Shown: in pieces, positions 1 to 6,002 of the stretch
Numbering within the stretch: position 1 is the stretch's first letter
How the letters are laid out: the number at the start of each line of letters is the position of its first letter
Origin: Gammaproteobacteria bacterium
Lineage (GTDB): Bacteria; Pseudomonadota; Gammaproteobacteria; GCA-001735895
Reading direction: 5' to 3'
NCBI GenBank assembly: GCA_029864065.1
Contig: JAOTUD010000159.1
Span: 1 to 6,765 of the forward strand
Length of the DNA stretch: 6,765 nt
Made by a program: the position numbers and the translations under genes
Notes under the pieces: generated by a model
Database searches by the model: none
Told to the model about the DNA's origin: nothing
Seen by the model: only the letters and a program-made list of their open reading frames with translations

Positions 1-498
1 CTTCGATTCGCCGAAGTAACGATCCAGCGTATCGGTATGCGCATCGAAATGAACCATGCCGACCGCCTCGTCGCGGCACAGCGCGCGCATGATCGGCAGC
101 GTGATCAGGTGGTCGCCCCCCGCCGTCAGCGGCACGATTCCCTGGTTGACGACGTCGCTGAAAAATTCCTCGACGCGCCCCAGGGTGTCTTCGATGTCGA
201 CCGGGTTGACCGGGGTATCGCCAAGGTCGGCGCAGTTGCACAGCTCGAACGGCATGATGCCGGTGGCGTGGTGCGCGTTGCGCGCCATCGTCGACAGGTC
301 GCGAATCTGGCGCGGTCCATGCCGCGCGCCGGCACGGTTGGTGGTGCCGCCATCCCAGGGCACGCCGATCAGGCCGATATCGACCTCCTCGGCATCGGTC
401 GGCGCGACGTGGGGCAGGCGCATAAAGGTCGCGATGCCGGCAAAGCGCGGCAACGCGTCGCCGGGAATCGGTTTGTAGGATCGGGGCCCGTCGCTCAT
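1..498 (-). CDS. Ureohydrolase (arginase/agmatinase family), 3' end outside the window
   Basis: Metal-dependent hydrolase that would release urea from a guanidino compound in the cytoplasm. The visible 166 residues begin with a stretch PRFAGIATFMRLPH (17-30), which resembles guanidinobutyrase and proclavaminate amidinohydrolase rather than classical arginase. VPWDGGTTNRAGARHGP (46-62) is the family's N-terminal glycine-rich block. GGDH (127-130) supplies the first metal-ligand histidine, H130, and DAHTD (152-156) supplies D152, H154 and D156. The C-terminal metal motif and substrate loops lie beyond position 1, so the reading frame is cut by the window edge, not broken. The ATG at 498 is preceded by a good Shine-Dalgarno TGGAG (510-506) with a 7-base gap. 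Residue 131 is Leu where many relatives have Ser (GGDHS). The substrate (agmatine, guanidinobutyrate, guanidinopropionate or another guanidine) cannot be fixed from this fragment. Divergent from the YheT-like gene. Family call is firm; substrate is unknown. Confidence 0.93.
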   Translation of the reverse strand, partial: MSDGPRSYKPIPGDALPRFAGIATFMRLPHVAPTDAEEVDIGLIGVPWDGGTTNRAGARHGPRQIRDLSTMARNAHHATGIMPFELCNCADLGDTPVNPVDIEDTLGRVEEFFSDVVNQGIVPLTAGGDHLITLPIMRALCRDEAVGMVHFDAHTDTLDRYFGESK

Positions 499-520
499 CG
501 AGACACTCCAAAAGATAAAT

Positions 521-526
521 ACTATA
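521..526 (-). promoter_or_regulatory. Candidate -10 box for the ureohydrolase gene
   Basis: On the minus strand this reads TATAGT, five of six matches to the sigma70 -10 consensus, and would give a short leader of about 15 bases carrying the TGGAG ribosome site. No good -35 element lies 16-18 bases upstream, so the assignment is weak. Confidence 0.28.
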
Positions 527-535
527 CAGGCTAGA

Positions 536-563
536 TTGACGCCGAGGTAGCTGCAACAATTAA
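536..563 (+). promoter_or_regulatory. Candidate promoter for the YheT-like hydrolase gene
   Basis: TTGACG at 536-541 matches the -35 consensus at five of six bases. A poor -10 candidate, AATTAA (558-563), follows after 16 bases. The leader to the ATG at 601 would be about 30 bases. The good -35 box and the AT-rich patch in a divergent gap favour a promoter here, but the -10 is weak. Confidence 0.27.
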
Positions 564-600
564 GTCCGCCAATTGGAATTCTCAGGAAGCGCGCATCTAC

Positions 601-1599
601 ATGAAATATTCGAACCTGTTCAGGCCGCCACGATACCTGCGCAACGCGCACATCCAGACGATTTTGAACAGCCAGGGACCGCGCAAACTGCGCGCGCGCA
701 GGATTTTGCAGCGACTCTCCTCCAGCGAGTTGATCCTGCAGGCCGAGGACGGCACCCGGCTCCAGGCCGAGCTCGACGTCGCGCTCGAGGGCAGGTCGAC
801 CCTGGTGGTGCTGCTGCACGGCTGGGAAGGTTCGAGCCACTCCTCTTACATAGTGACGACAACCGAGTGCCTGCTCGCCCGTGGATTCGATGTGCTGCGC
901 CTAAACCTGCGCGACCACGGCGATTCGCATCACCTCAACCGGGAGCTGTTCAATTCGACGCGTTCGCCGGAAGTGGCGAGCGCGCTACAGGGATTTGTCG
1001 ACAGCCATGATTACGAGCATGTATTCGCCGCGGGCTTCTCACTGGGCGCCAGCTTCGCCCTGCGCATAGCAGCCGACCGGGGTGTGCCGCTGGGGCTCGA
1101 CGGCGTGATCGCGGTCTGTCCACCCGTCGACCCGGCGCGCGCGATGGATGCCCTGAACCAGGGTTTCTTTGCCTACGAGCGCTACTTTTTCAGCAAGTGG
1201 CATCAGTCGCTGCAGCGGAAGCTCGAATGTTTCCCGGATTTTGATTACGCCGACGATCTCGCCGCGGCGAAATCGCTGGACGATTTGAACCGCATCTTCA
1301 TTCCGAAGCACACGATTTACGACAATGTCGACGACTACTTCGCCGCCTACGCGCTGGTAGGCGACAGGCTGACCTCGCTCGCGCTGCCGGCAACTCTGAT
1401 CGCCGCCGCGGACGATCCGATCATTCCCGTCGACGATCTAGGCCGCATCGATGCGATCGAATCGATGCGCATCGAGAAGTACCGCTACGGCGGGCATTGC
1501 GGTTTTCTCGAAAACCTGGCGGCGCGGAGCTGGGTCGAAACCCGCATCGTGGATATTATCGAGGAGACTTTGCGGAAAAAGCCGCCCGCGGCGCGCTAG
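601..1599 (+). CDS. YheT-type alpha/beta-hydrolase
   Basis: Serine hydrolase of the YheT/ABHD1-3 group (COG0429-like), probably a cytoplasmic esterase or lipase; the true substrate of bacterial members is not known. The 332 residues fit the family length. The family's N-terminal signature is present as FRPPRYLRNAHIQTI (7-21). HGWEGSSHSSY (73-83) holds the oxyanion-hole HG. GFSLG (145-149) is the nucleophile elbow with S147 as catalytic serine. The acid is D271 or D272 in AADDPIIP (269-276). The catalytic histidine is H299 in GGHCGF (297-302), a pattern typical of the YheT group. No signal peptide or membrane segment is visible. The ATG is preceded by AGGAAG (584-589), 11 bases away, a slightly long spacing. 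The complete triad argues for an active enzyme. E. coli YheT is clearly related, but orthology cannot be claimed from sequence inspection. Confidence 0.93.
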   Translation: MKYSNLFRPPRYLRNAHIQTILNSQGPRKLRARRILQRLSSSELILQAEDGTRLQAELDVALEGRSTLVVLLHGWEGSSHSSYIVTTTECLLARGFDVLRLNLRDHGDSHHLNRELFNSTRSPEVASALQGFVDSHDYEHVFAAGFSLGASFALRIAADRGVPLGLDGVIAVCPPVDPARAMDALNQGFFAYERYFFSKWHQSLQRKLECFPDFDYADDLAAAKSLDDLNRIFIPKHTIYDNVDDYFAAYALVGDRLTSLALPATLIAAADDPIIPVDDLGRIDAIESMRIEKYRYGGHCGFLENLAARSWVETRIVDIIEETLRKKPPAAR

Positions 1600-1624
1600 C
1601 CCGTCGCCGTCGCCGCTGGCCGAT

Positions 1625-1649
1625 GACGCACGCGCCGGCGCATTGCGTC
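1625..1649. terminator. GC-rich hairpin between convergent genes
   Basis: GACGCA (1625-1630) pairs with TGCGTC (1644-1649). Between them lies the 10-base palindrome GCGCCGGCGC (1632-1641), which can extend the stem. The hairpin sits in the 69-base gap where the YheT-like and TauE-like genes end toward each other, so it could block read-through both ways. There is no T-tract on either strand, so it is not a classical intrinsic terminator. Confidence 0.35.
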
Positions 1650-1668
1650 CGCGGGCGCGGGAAGGATC

Positions 1669-2385
1669 TCAGGCCAGTGTGATGGCAATCATGCGCAGCG
1701 CCAGCAGGGTTAGCAGCCATTTCAGCACCTGCCTGAATACCGTTTCCGGAATCCGGTAGCGGACATGAGTGCCGAGCAGGGCGCCGAGGATAACCCCGGC
1801 GGACATGCTGGCAATAATTTTCCAGTAACCCAGAAAGGTGAAGCCGAGCAGTGCGAACATGACGATTTTTATCGAATGCGTAATGGTCATCATGAATGCC
1901 GATGTGACCACGAGCGCGTCGCGCTGCAGCTCCTTGCGCAGCATGGCGGCCTGCCCCATCGGGCCGGTCGCTCCGACGATCATGCTGAGGCCGGTCTGCA
2001 GGAAACCGATAGCGACGAATTCGCCCTTGACCGGCCGGTTGAATCGCAGCCGCGGTCCCCAGACTGAAAATAGAATATAAGCCGCGATAAACAACGGCGT
2101 GTACTCGAGGTTTATTTCGCGGGTTATCGCCGCGGCGATCAGTCCACCGCCGACAGACCCGCCGACGAATGCCAGCACGAACTCCCAGCGCATGAATTGC
2201 CAGCCGAACAGGGCCCGGCTCGAATTCGAAAACAACTGCACCGCCGCGTGTACCGGTATGATCGCAGCCGCCGGCAGCAGCCCCGGCATGATCGCGATCA
2301 GTATCATGCCGCCGCCGATACCGGTGATCGCGGTAAGCGTTGCGGTGCCGAAGGCGACCAGGACGAGCAGAATTTCGTTGATCAT
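1669..2385 (-). CDS. TauE/SafE-family sulfite or sulfonate exporter-like permease
   Basis: Polytopic inner-membrane protein of the TauE/SafE family (DUF81-like, PF01925). Members are implicated in moving sulfite, sulfoacetate or other organosulfur anions; the substrate here is unknown. Its 238 residues are mostly hydrophobic, with roughly eight membrane segments at about 3-20, 22-45, 69-87, 94-109, 121-139, 157-181, 183-206 and 219-237. The two-repeat family pattern is visible. The first repeat has TGIGGGMILI (21-30) and then HAAVQLFSNSSR (46-57). The second has VGATGPMGQ (137-145) and later T169-H170 in the next helix. The ATG at 2385 has no convincing Shine-Dalgarno, but no better in-frame start was found upstream. 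It lies 113 bases downstream of a small same-strand gene and may or may not share its transcript, since a hairpin intervenes. No sulfur-metabolism gene is nearby to indicate a substrate. Confidence 0.9.
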   Translation of the reverse strand: MINEILLVLVAFGTATLTAITGIGGGMILIAIMPGLLPAAAIIPVHAAVQLFSNSSRALFGWQFMRWEFVLAFVGGSVGGGLIAAAITREINLEYTPLFIAAYILFSVWGPRLRFNRPVKGEFVAIGFLQTGLSMIVGATGPMGQAAMLRKELQRDALVVTSAFMMTITHSIKIVMFALLGFTFLGYWKIIASMSAGVILGALLGTHVRYRIPETVFRQVLKWLLTLLALRMIAITLA

Positions 2386-2470
2386 TGCGCCGTGGTCCGG
2401 TTGCCCGGGAATCGGGGATCGGTGCGGTGCGGGCGACGCGGCCCCTGCGCGTCGTCACGGTTGTAGTGGA

Positions 2471-2485
2471 CGGTCGTTTCGACCG
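2471..2485 (-). terminator. Short perfect hairpin after the small gene
   Basis: CGGTCG (2471-2476) and CGACCG (2480-2485) form a perfect 6-bp stem around a 3-base loop. It starts 13 bases past the stop codon of the 62-residue gene on the minus strand, as expected for a terminator or a transcript 3'-end stabiliser. No run of T follows, so termination strength is doubtful and read-through into the permease gene is possible. Confidence 0.33.
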
Positions 2486-2498
2486 CTCCCGGTGAAAT

Positions 2499-2687
2499 CT
2501 AGTTGTACCCGAGAATCACGACCTGCTCGACGTCTTCCGCGTCGACCTGGTCGCGTTTGATGTGCTCGAGTCCATGCTGTTCCTTGTCCACGTAGCGAGG
2601 GTCGCCGTAGTACGAATTGTCCGGCGACCTGGCCCAGGGGGAGGATATCAGCGATTCAAATTTGGGATCCCGTGTTTTTTTGCCCAT
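2499..2687 (-). CDS. Small hypothetical protein, 62 residues
   Basis: Function not recognised. The protein is soluble and charged, with 12 Asp/Glu and 9 Lys/Arg, no signal peptide, no membrane segment and no cysteine. It has a basic start (MGKKTRDPKF), a Ser/Pro/Tyr-rich middle (residues 12-32, including SPDNSYYGDPRY) and an acidic, Val-rich tail (45-59) that could form a helix or strand. By my hand count 46 of its 62 codons end in G or C, including almost all in the second half, which matches the surrounding real genes. An upstream AT-rich gap contains a plausible promoter and a hairpin follows the stop, so it has the shape of a transcription unit. Against it, the Shine-Dalgarno is poor (GGGTAA just before the ATG), and a 60-codon overlapping frame exists on the other strand. 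It probably codes, but with no assigned role. Confidence 0.58.
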   Translation of the reverse strand: MGKKTRDPKFESLISSPWARSPDNSYYGDPRYVDKEQHGLEHIKRDQVDAEDVEQVVILGYN

Positions 2688-2700
2688 GTTTTACCCAGCC

Positions 2701-2820
2701 GTATACCCGGTAAGTTAGCGATATTATTTATTAACCTACATTGAAAGTGGATCATAACTTGCTGATAAACAATAACAAGTGTAATTATTTGGTTTTTAAA
2801 TCCCTGGTTGCGAGCCGATT
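2701..2820. other. AT-rich intergenic segment
   Basis: By hand count 40 of 120 bases are G or C here, and only 18 of 80 in 2721-2800, against a GC-rich background. It holds no credible open frame beyond the tail of a shadow frame. It lies between the dinB stop and the small gene's start and best fits a promoter-bearing leader. I see no clear intrinsic terminator for dinB in it. Confidence 0.6.
2751..2778 (-). promoter_or_regulatory. Likely sigma70 promoter of the small gene
   Basis: On the minus strand TTGTTA (2778-2773, four of six to the -35 consensus) is followed after 16 bases by TATGAT (2756-2751, five of six to the -10 consensus), within the most AT-rich DNA of the window. Transcription would begin near 2744 and give a leader of about 57 bases before the ATG at 2687. 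This is the best promoter match I see in the window. Confidence 0.48.
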
Positions 2821-2827
2821 CTGGTGT

Positions 2828-3904
2828 TCAGTCCTCGAACAAATCCATCTGGCCGCTGGCGTCGGTCAAATCGATTAGGCGGGTGCCGATACCGAGCAGG
2901 CGTACAGGTTTTCTGCCGCGCTTCCAGGCCTCCTCGCACAGCATCGCGTAATCGGCATAGTTCGGTTCGGTCTGCTGGCGTTCCACCGTGGTTTGACTGA
3001 AATCGAAAAACTTCATCTTGAGAAAACAGTTGTGGATGCGGTAGTCCTCGTCCAGTCTCTGTAAACGCAACTGCAGCGATTCGATCAACGCCGGTATGTG
3101 CTGCCTGCAGCTGTCGAGATCGGGCAGGTCCTCGTCATAGGTATTCTCCACGCTGACCGATTTGCGTCGCCATTCGGCAACCACCGGGCGATTGTCGATA
3201 CCGTGCGCGAGCTTGTAAATGTGCTCGCCGAACTGGCCGAACTGCTGTACGAAGCGGTAGATATCGTAACGACGCACGTCGCCGCAGGTCTTGATGTCCT
3301 GTGTTTCGAGTCTCTCGGCGGTGACCTTGCCCACGCCCCAGATACGTTTGACCGGCAGCGATTCGAGAAAATCGTCGACCTGCAACGGGGTAACGACGTA
3401 TTGCCCGTCCGGTTTATTCCAGTCGCTCGCAACCTTGGCGATGAACTTGTTCGGCGCGATGCCGGCCGACACGGTGATTCCGATATCATCGGCGATGCGC
3501 CGTCGAATTTCCTCGGCAATCAGCGTTGCGCTGCCGCGGCAGCGGGTGCAAGAGGACACGTCGAGAAAGGCCTCGTCCAGCGAAAGCGGTTCGATCAGGT
3601 CGGTATAGTCGGCGAAGATTTCGTGCATCTGGCGCGAGGCTTCGCGGTATACCGACATGCGCCCCGGGATCAGGATCAACTGTGGACAGCGTTTGACCGC
3701 CGTCGCGCTGGCCATCGCGGAATGCACGCCAAACTTGCGCGCCTCGTAGCTCGCCGTCGCGATTACCCCGCGCCGCGTGGCGCTGCCGCCGACCGCGATC
3801 GGTTTGCCCCTGAGCGACGGGTTGTCGCGGATCTCGACCGCCGCATAAAAGCAGTCCGCGTCGATATGGATGATCTTTCGATTTGCCTTGGCGTCGGAAT
3901 TCAC
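2828..3904 (-). CDS. dinB: DNA polymerase IV (Y-family translesion polymerase)
   Basis: Error-prone polymerase that bypasses damaged template bases and can rescue stalled forks, working with the beta sliding clamp. The 358 residues match the usual length of about 350. The palm motif IIHIDADCFYAAVE (11-24) contains catalytic D15 and the steric-gate position Y20 (Phe in E. coli). SLDEAFLDVS (108-117) supplies D110 and E111. SAGIAPNKFIAKVASDWNKP (146-165) is the conserved Y-family block. WGVGKVTAERL (189-199) is the helix-hairpin-helix of the thumb. The little-finger domain covers about 240-345. The C-terminus QMDLF (352-356) is a clamp-binding motif. The start is a GTG, because an in-frame TAA lies only two codons upstream and the next Met is residue 64, past the active site. 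No clear Shine-Dalgarno precedes the GTG. I found no LexA-type CTG-N10-CAG operator in the 66-base divergent gap, so SOS control is not visible. Confidence 0.97.
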   Translation of the reverse strand: MNSDAKANRKIIHIDADCFYAAVEIRDNPSLRGKPIAVGGSATRRGVIATASYEARKFGVHSAMASATAVKRCPQLILIPGRMSVYREASRQMHEIFADYTDLIEPLSLDEAFLDVSSCTRCRGSATLIAEEIRRRIADDIGITVSAGIAPNKFIAKVASDWNKPDGQYVVTPLQVDDFLESLPVKRIWGVGKVTAERLETQDIKTCGDVRRYDIYRFVQQFGQFGEHIYKLAHGIDNRPVVAEWRRKSVSVENTYDEDLPDLDSCRQHIPALIESLQLRLQRLDEDYRIHNCFLKMKFFDFSQTTVERQQTEPNYADYAMLCEEAWKRGRKPVRLLGIGTRLIDLTDASGQMDLFED

Positions 3905-3970
3905 GGGTTATCGGCTTGCTTCGCGCTTGCGGCTGGGTAAGAATCGTGGCATTGCGGACGAGGCCGAACG
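3905..3970. promoter_or_regulatory. Divergent control region, dinB / alaX
   Basis: This 66-base gap separates the two divergent start codons, so regulatory signals for both genes should lie in or near it. On the plus strand TTGCTT (3916-3921), 16 bases, TAAGAA (3938-3943) is a weak sigma70-like pair for the editing gene. No comparable pair was found for dinB, whose promoter may extend into the start of the opposite gene. No obvious operator palindrome is present. Confidence 0.35.
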
Positions 3971-4684
3971 ATGACAGAAAAGGTATTTTATCAAGACAGC
4001 TACCAGAAAACACTGCGCAGCGAGGTTGTCGAGGTGCTCGAAAACGGCGTAATCCTGGCGGCGACCATATTCTACCCGCAGGGTGGCGGGCAGCCGGGCG
4101 ATAGCGGGCGTCTGACGATCGGCGCTCGCGACTATCGCGTCGTCGATACGCGCTACGCGCAAGACCGCCAAAACATCGTTCATTTCCTCGAGGAAGAGGA
4201 CCTCGGCGCAATCCATCCCGGCGATCCCGTCGACATGGAGATCGACTGGGAGCGGCGACACCGCCTGATGCGCATGCATACCAGCATGCACCTGCTGTGT
4301 TCGCTGATCGACGCGCAGGCCACCGGCGGCGCGGTCGGCGAAGGCGAAAGCCGGCTCGACTTCGATCTGCAGGGACAGGTGGTCGACAAGGAGCAGCTGA
4401 CCGCCGAGCTGAACGCGCTGGTGGCAAAGGCGATCCCGGTCAGTATCGGCTCGATTACCGACGAGGAGCTCGAGCGGAATCCCGGCCTGGTGCGGACCAT
4501 GTCGGTGCAGCCGCCGCGGAGGCAGGGCAGCGTGCGCACCATATCGATCGAAAATACCGATTACCAGCCCTGCGGCGGAACCCACGTGCGCAACACGGCC
4601 GAAATCGGCAAGCTCGTCGTAACCGGACTGAAAAACAAGGGCAAGCAGAACAAGCGCATCAGCCTGGCGCTGGTCGAACCCTGA
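3971..4684 (+). CDS. alaX: Free-standing alanyl-tRNA editing protein (AlaX type)
   Basis: Trans-editing hydrolase that deacylates mischarged Ser-tRNA(Ala), and in some members Gly-tRNA(Ala), backing up alanyl-tRNA synthetase in the cytoplasm. It resembles the synthetase's internal editing domain. The first part (about 1-95) is the small beta-rich domain with FYPQGGGQPGDSG (34-46), a hallmark of the synthetase and of AlaX-M/L forms. The editing core carries zinc ligands in HTSMH (H103, H107) and CGGTH (C201, H205). At 237 residues it fits the medium AlaX class, lacking the long C-terminal extension of AlaX-L. All four metal ligands are present, so activity is expected. The ATG has a good ribosome site, GAGG (3960-3963), 7 bases away. 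It is divergent from dinB and 93 bases upstream of the ChaN-like gene on the same strand. An inverted repeat overlaps its stop codon, so co-transcription with the next gene is uncertain. Confidence 0.95.
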   Translation: MTEKVFYQDSYQKTLRSEVVEVLENGVILAATIFYPQGGGQPGDSGRLTIGARDYRVVDTRYAQDRQNIVHFLEEEDLGAIHPGDPVDMEIDWERRHRLMRMHTSMHLLCSLIDAQATGGAVGEGESRLDFDLQGQVVDKEQLTAELNALVAKAIPVSIGSITDEELERNPGLVRTMSVQPPRRQGSVRTISIENTDYQPCGGTHVRNTAEIGKLVVTGLKNKGKQNKRISLALVEP

Positions 4685-4701
4685 TCAGGCTCCGGGTTCG
4701 A
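4674..4701 (+). terminator. Inverted repeat spanning the alaX stop codon
   Basis: TCGAACCC (4674-4681) and GGGTTCGA (4694-4701) are perfect 8-base arms around a 12-base loop that contains the TGA stop (4682-4684). A nested palindrome, CCTGATCAGG (4680-4689), offers an alternative fold. It could be a weak terminator, an attenuator or an mRNA 3'-end stabiliser ahead of the ChaN-like gene. No T-run follows, so classical intrinsic termination is not supported. Confidence 0.35.
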
Positions 4702-4777
4702 AGACGATTTCAATCCGCTGGTGCAGTTCCCTCGTGTGAACCTGTCCAGATATCAAAAACTCCAGGAGCTATAACAG

Positions 4778-5998
4778 ATGAGCAGCGCTGCAAGGATTTG
4801 CCTGATTACCCTTTTCCTGGTATTGCCCCAGTACGGGCAGGCCTATGCCAGCGGCGACGATGCCAGCTGCGATCACCACGTTGCGCAGTGGCTCAACCCC
4901 GCGGACGGTAAAGTACTCGACAGCAGGGAGGTATTCGAACGCCTGTCGGGCGGCCGTATCGTCCTGCTCGGTGAGGCGCATACCACGGTGGCCCATCATC
5001 GCTGGCAGCACTACATGCTGGCGGCGCTGCATTCACGCTATCCCAACATGATGGTTGGATTCGAAATGCTGCCGCGGCGGGCACAGCCCGCGCTCGACGC
5101 CTGGAGCGCCGGTAGGCTTGGCGAAAAGGAATTCCTCGAACAATCGCAATGGCGCGAGGTATGGGGCTACGATGCCGGACTTTACCTGCCGTTGCTGCAC
5201 TTTGCTCGCCTGAACCGTTTGCCGACGCTCGCGCTGAATATCGATCGAGCACTGGTGTCCCGGGTCGGACAGCAGGGCTGGAGCGCGATCGACGAGGCGG
5301 AACGCATGGGCCTGTCGAACCCTGCACCTGCCAGCAACGCTTACCGCGAGTCGCTGGCGCGGCTGTATCGCTACAAGAAAATGATGGGCATGAATGGCGA
5401 CGCGGCGGCCGCGGAGCAGGAACCGGACCTCGACGAGATCAGGCGCAGCGACGCCTTTGCCAACTTCGTCGACGCGCAGCTCACCTGGGACCGGGCCATG
5501 GCCGAGGCCCTGGCCGATGCGCATCGTCGCGATTCGGCCGCGATAGTGGTCGGAATTATCGGGCGCGGCCATCTCGAGCATGGCTACGGCATCCCGTACC
5601 AGCTCGCCGACATGGGAATCGAGAATGTCGACGTGCTGCTGCCGCTCAACGCCAGCGATACCTGCAATCCGCTGCCGGCGGATCTTGCCGCGGCCGTATT
5701 CGTCGTCGACGACGATGGCGTGGCGGCTGCGCCCGCGCGCGCGCGGCTCGGGATTATCATCGAAAGTGACGAGGGCGGGGTGCGCGTTATGGAAGTGGTC
5801 GAGGACAGCGTCGCCGCTGCGAGCGGCATCCGCGAGGGGGACCTGATTCAGGCCGCCGCGGGTTTCAACACCAGGACAAGCGCCGAGCTGATCGAGGTCA
5901 TCCAGCGCCAGGCGCCAGGCACCTGGCTGCCGCTGACGCTGTTACGCGGCAAGGAGTCCCTCGAGCTGACCGCCAAATTCCCGCAAAGCTTCGAGTAA
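4778..5998 (+). CDS. Exported ChaN-like (DUF399) protein with C-terminal PDZ domain
   Basis: Probable periplasmic protein. A signal peptide is visible: hydrophobic ICLITLFLVL (8-17), with likely cleavage after AYA (22-24). There is no canonical lipobox, unlike lipoprotein ChaN members. The ChaN/haem-binding-uptake domain (PF04187 type) spans about 45-295. It has LLGEAHTTVAHHRWQ (63-77), then VGFEMLPR (93-100), and closes with IGRGHLEHGYGIP (261-273). These give two GxxH motifs (65-68 and 262-265) plus E66 and E96, the conserved set of the wider EreA/TIKI/ChaN superfamily. After an Asp/Ala-rich linker (309-322), residues 323-400 form a PDZ domain, with RLGIII at the start and SGIREGDLI (349-357) as the typical core. 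At 406 residues it is longer than the roughly 290 of E. coli ChaN because of the PDZ addition. The start is backed by AGGAG (4764-4768). The stop is 4 bases before the M1-like peptidase gene, implying joint expression. Whether it binds haem or hydrolyses something is unknown. Confidence 0.9.
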   Translation: MSSAARICLITLFLVLPQYGQAYASGDDASCDHHVAQWLNPADGKVLDSREVFERLSGGRIVLLGEAHTTVAHHRWQHYMLAALHSRYPNMMVGFEMLPRRAQPALDAWSAGRLGEKEFLEQSQWREVWGYDAGLYLPLLHFARLNRLPTLALNIDRALVSRVGQQGWSAIDEAERMGLSNPAPASNAYRESLARLYRYKKMMGMNGDAAAAEQEPDLDEIRRSDAFANFVDAQLTWDRAMAEALADAHRRDSAAIVVGIIGRGHLEHGYGIPYQLADMGIENVDVLLPLNASDTCNPLPADLAAAVFVVDDDGVAAAPARARLGIIIESDEGGVRVMEVVEDSVAAASGIREGDLIQAAAGFNTRTSAELIEVIQRQAPGTWLPLTLLRGKESLELTAKFPQSFE

Positions 5999-6002
5999 TC
6001 CA

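Noticed and set aside
512..530. CTGTATA on the minus strand resembling half a LexA box
   Set aside because: The second half-site (CAG after 10 bases) is missing; it more likely contributes to a -10 box.
1556..2458. 300-codon minus-strand frame over the permease gene
   Set aside because: Its product is an Arg/Ala/Gly-rich shadow product. The TauE/SafE frame in the same region has proper membrane segments and family motifs.
2562..2744. 60-codon plus-strand frame opposite the small hypothetical gene
   Set aside because: No ribosome site or promoter context was noted. The minus-strand frame has better codon choice and flanking signals. Some doubt remains because both are short.
3098..3940. 280-codon plus-strand open frame opposite dinB
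   Set aside because: It is a shadow of the opposite strand in GC-rich DNA. The antisense frame has all DinB catalytic motifs, and the plus-strand translation has no recognisable domain.
3908..4585. 225-codon minus-strand frame opposite alaX
   Set aside because: The plus strand encodes a complete AlaX with all four zinc ligands; the antisense product matches nothing I know.
4690..4710. GGGTTCGAA resembling a tRNA T-loop (B box)
   Set aside because: No complementary T-stem, anticodon arm or acceptor stem can be built around it; it is one arm of the inverted repeat at the alaX stop.
5701..5714. 14-base perfect palindrome CGTCGTCGACGACG
   Set aside because: It lies inside the ChaN-PDZ gene and is explained by Val-Val-Asp-Asp codons in the linker.
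5731..5749. Alternating CG run (possible Z-DNA)
   Set aside because: Short and explained by Ala/Arg codons before the PDZ domain.
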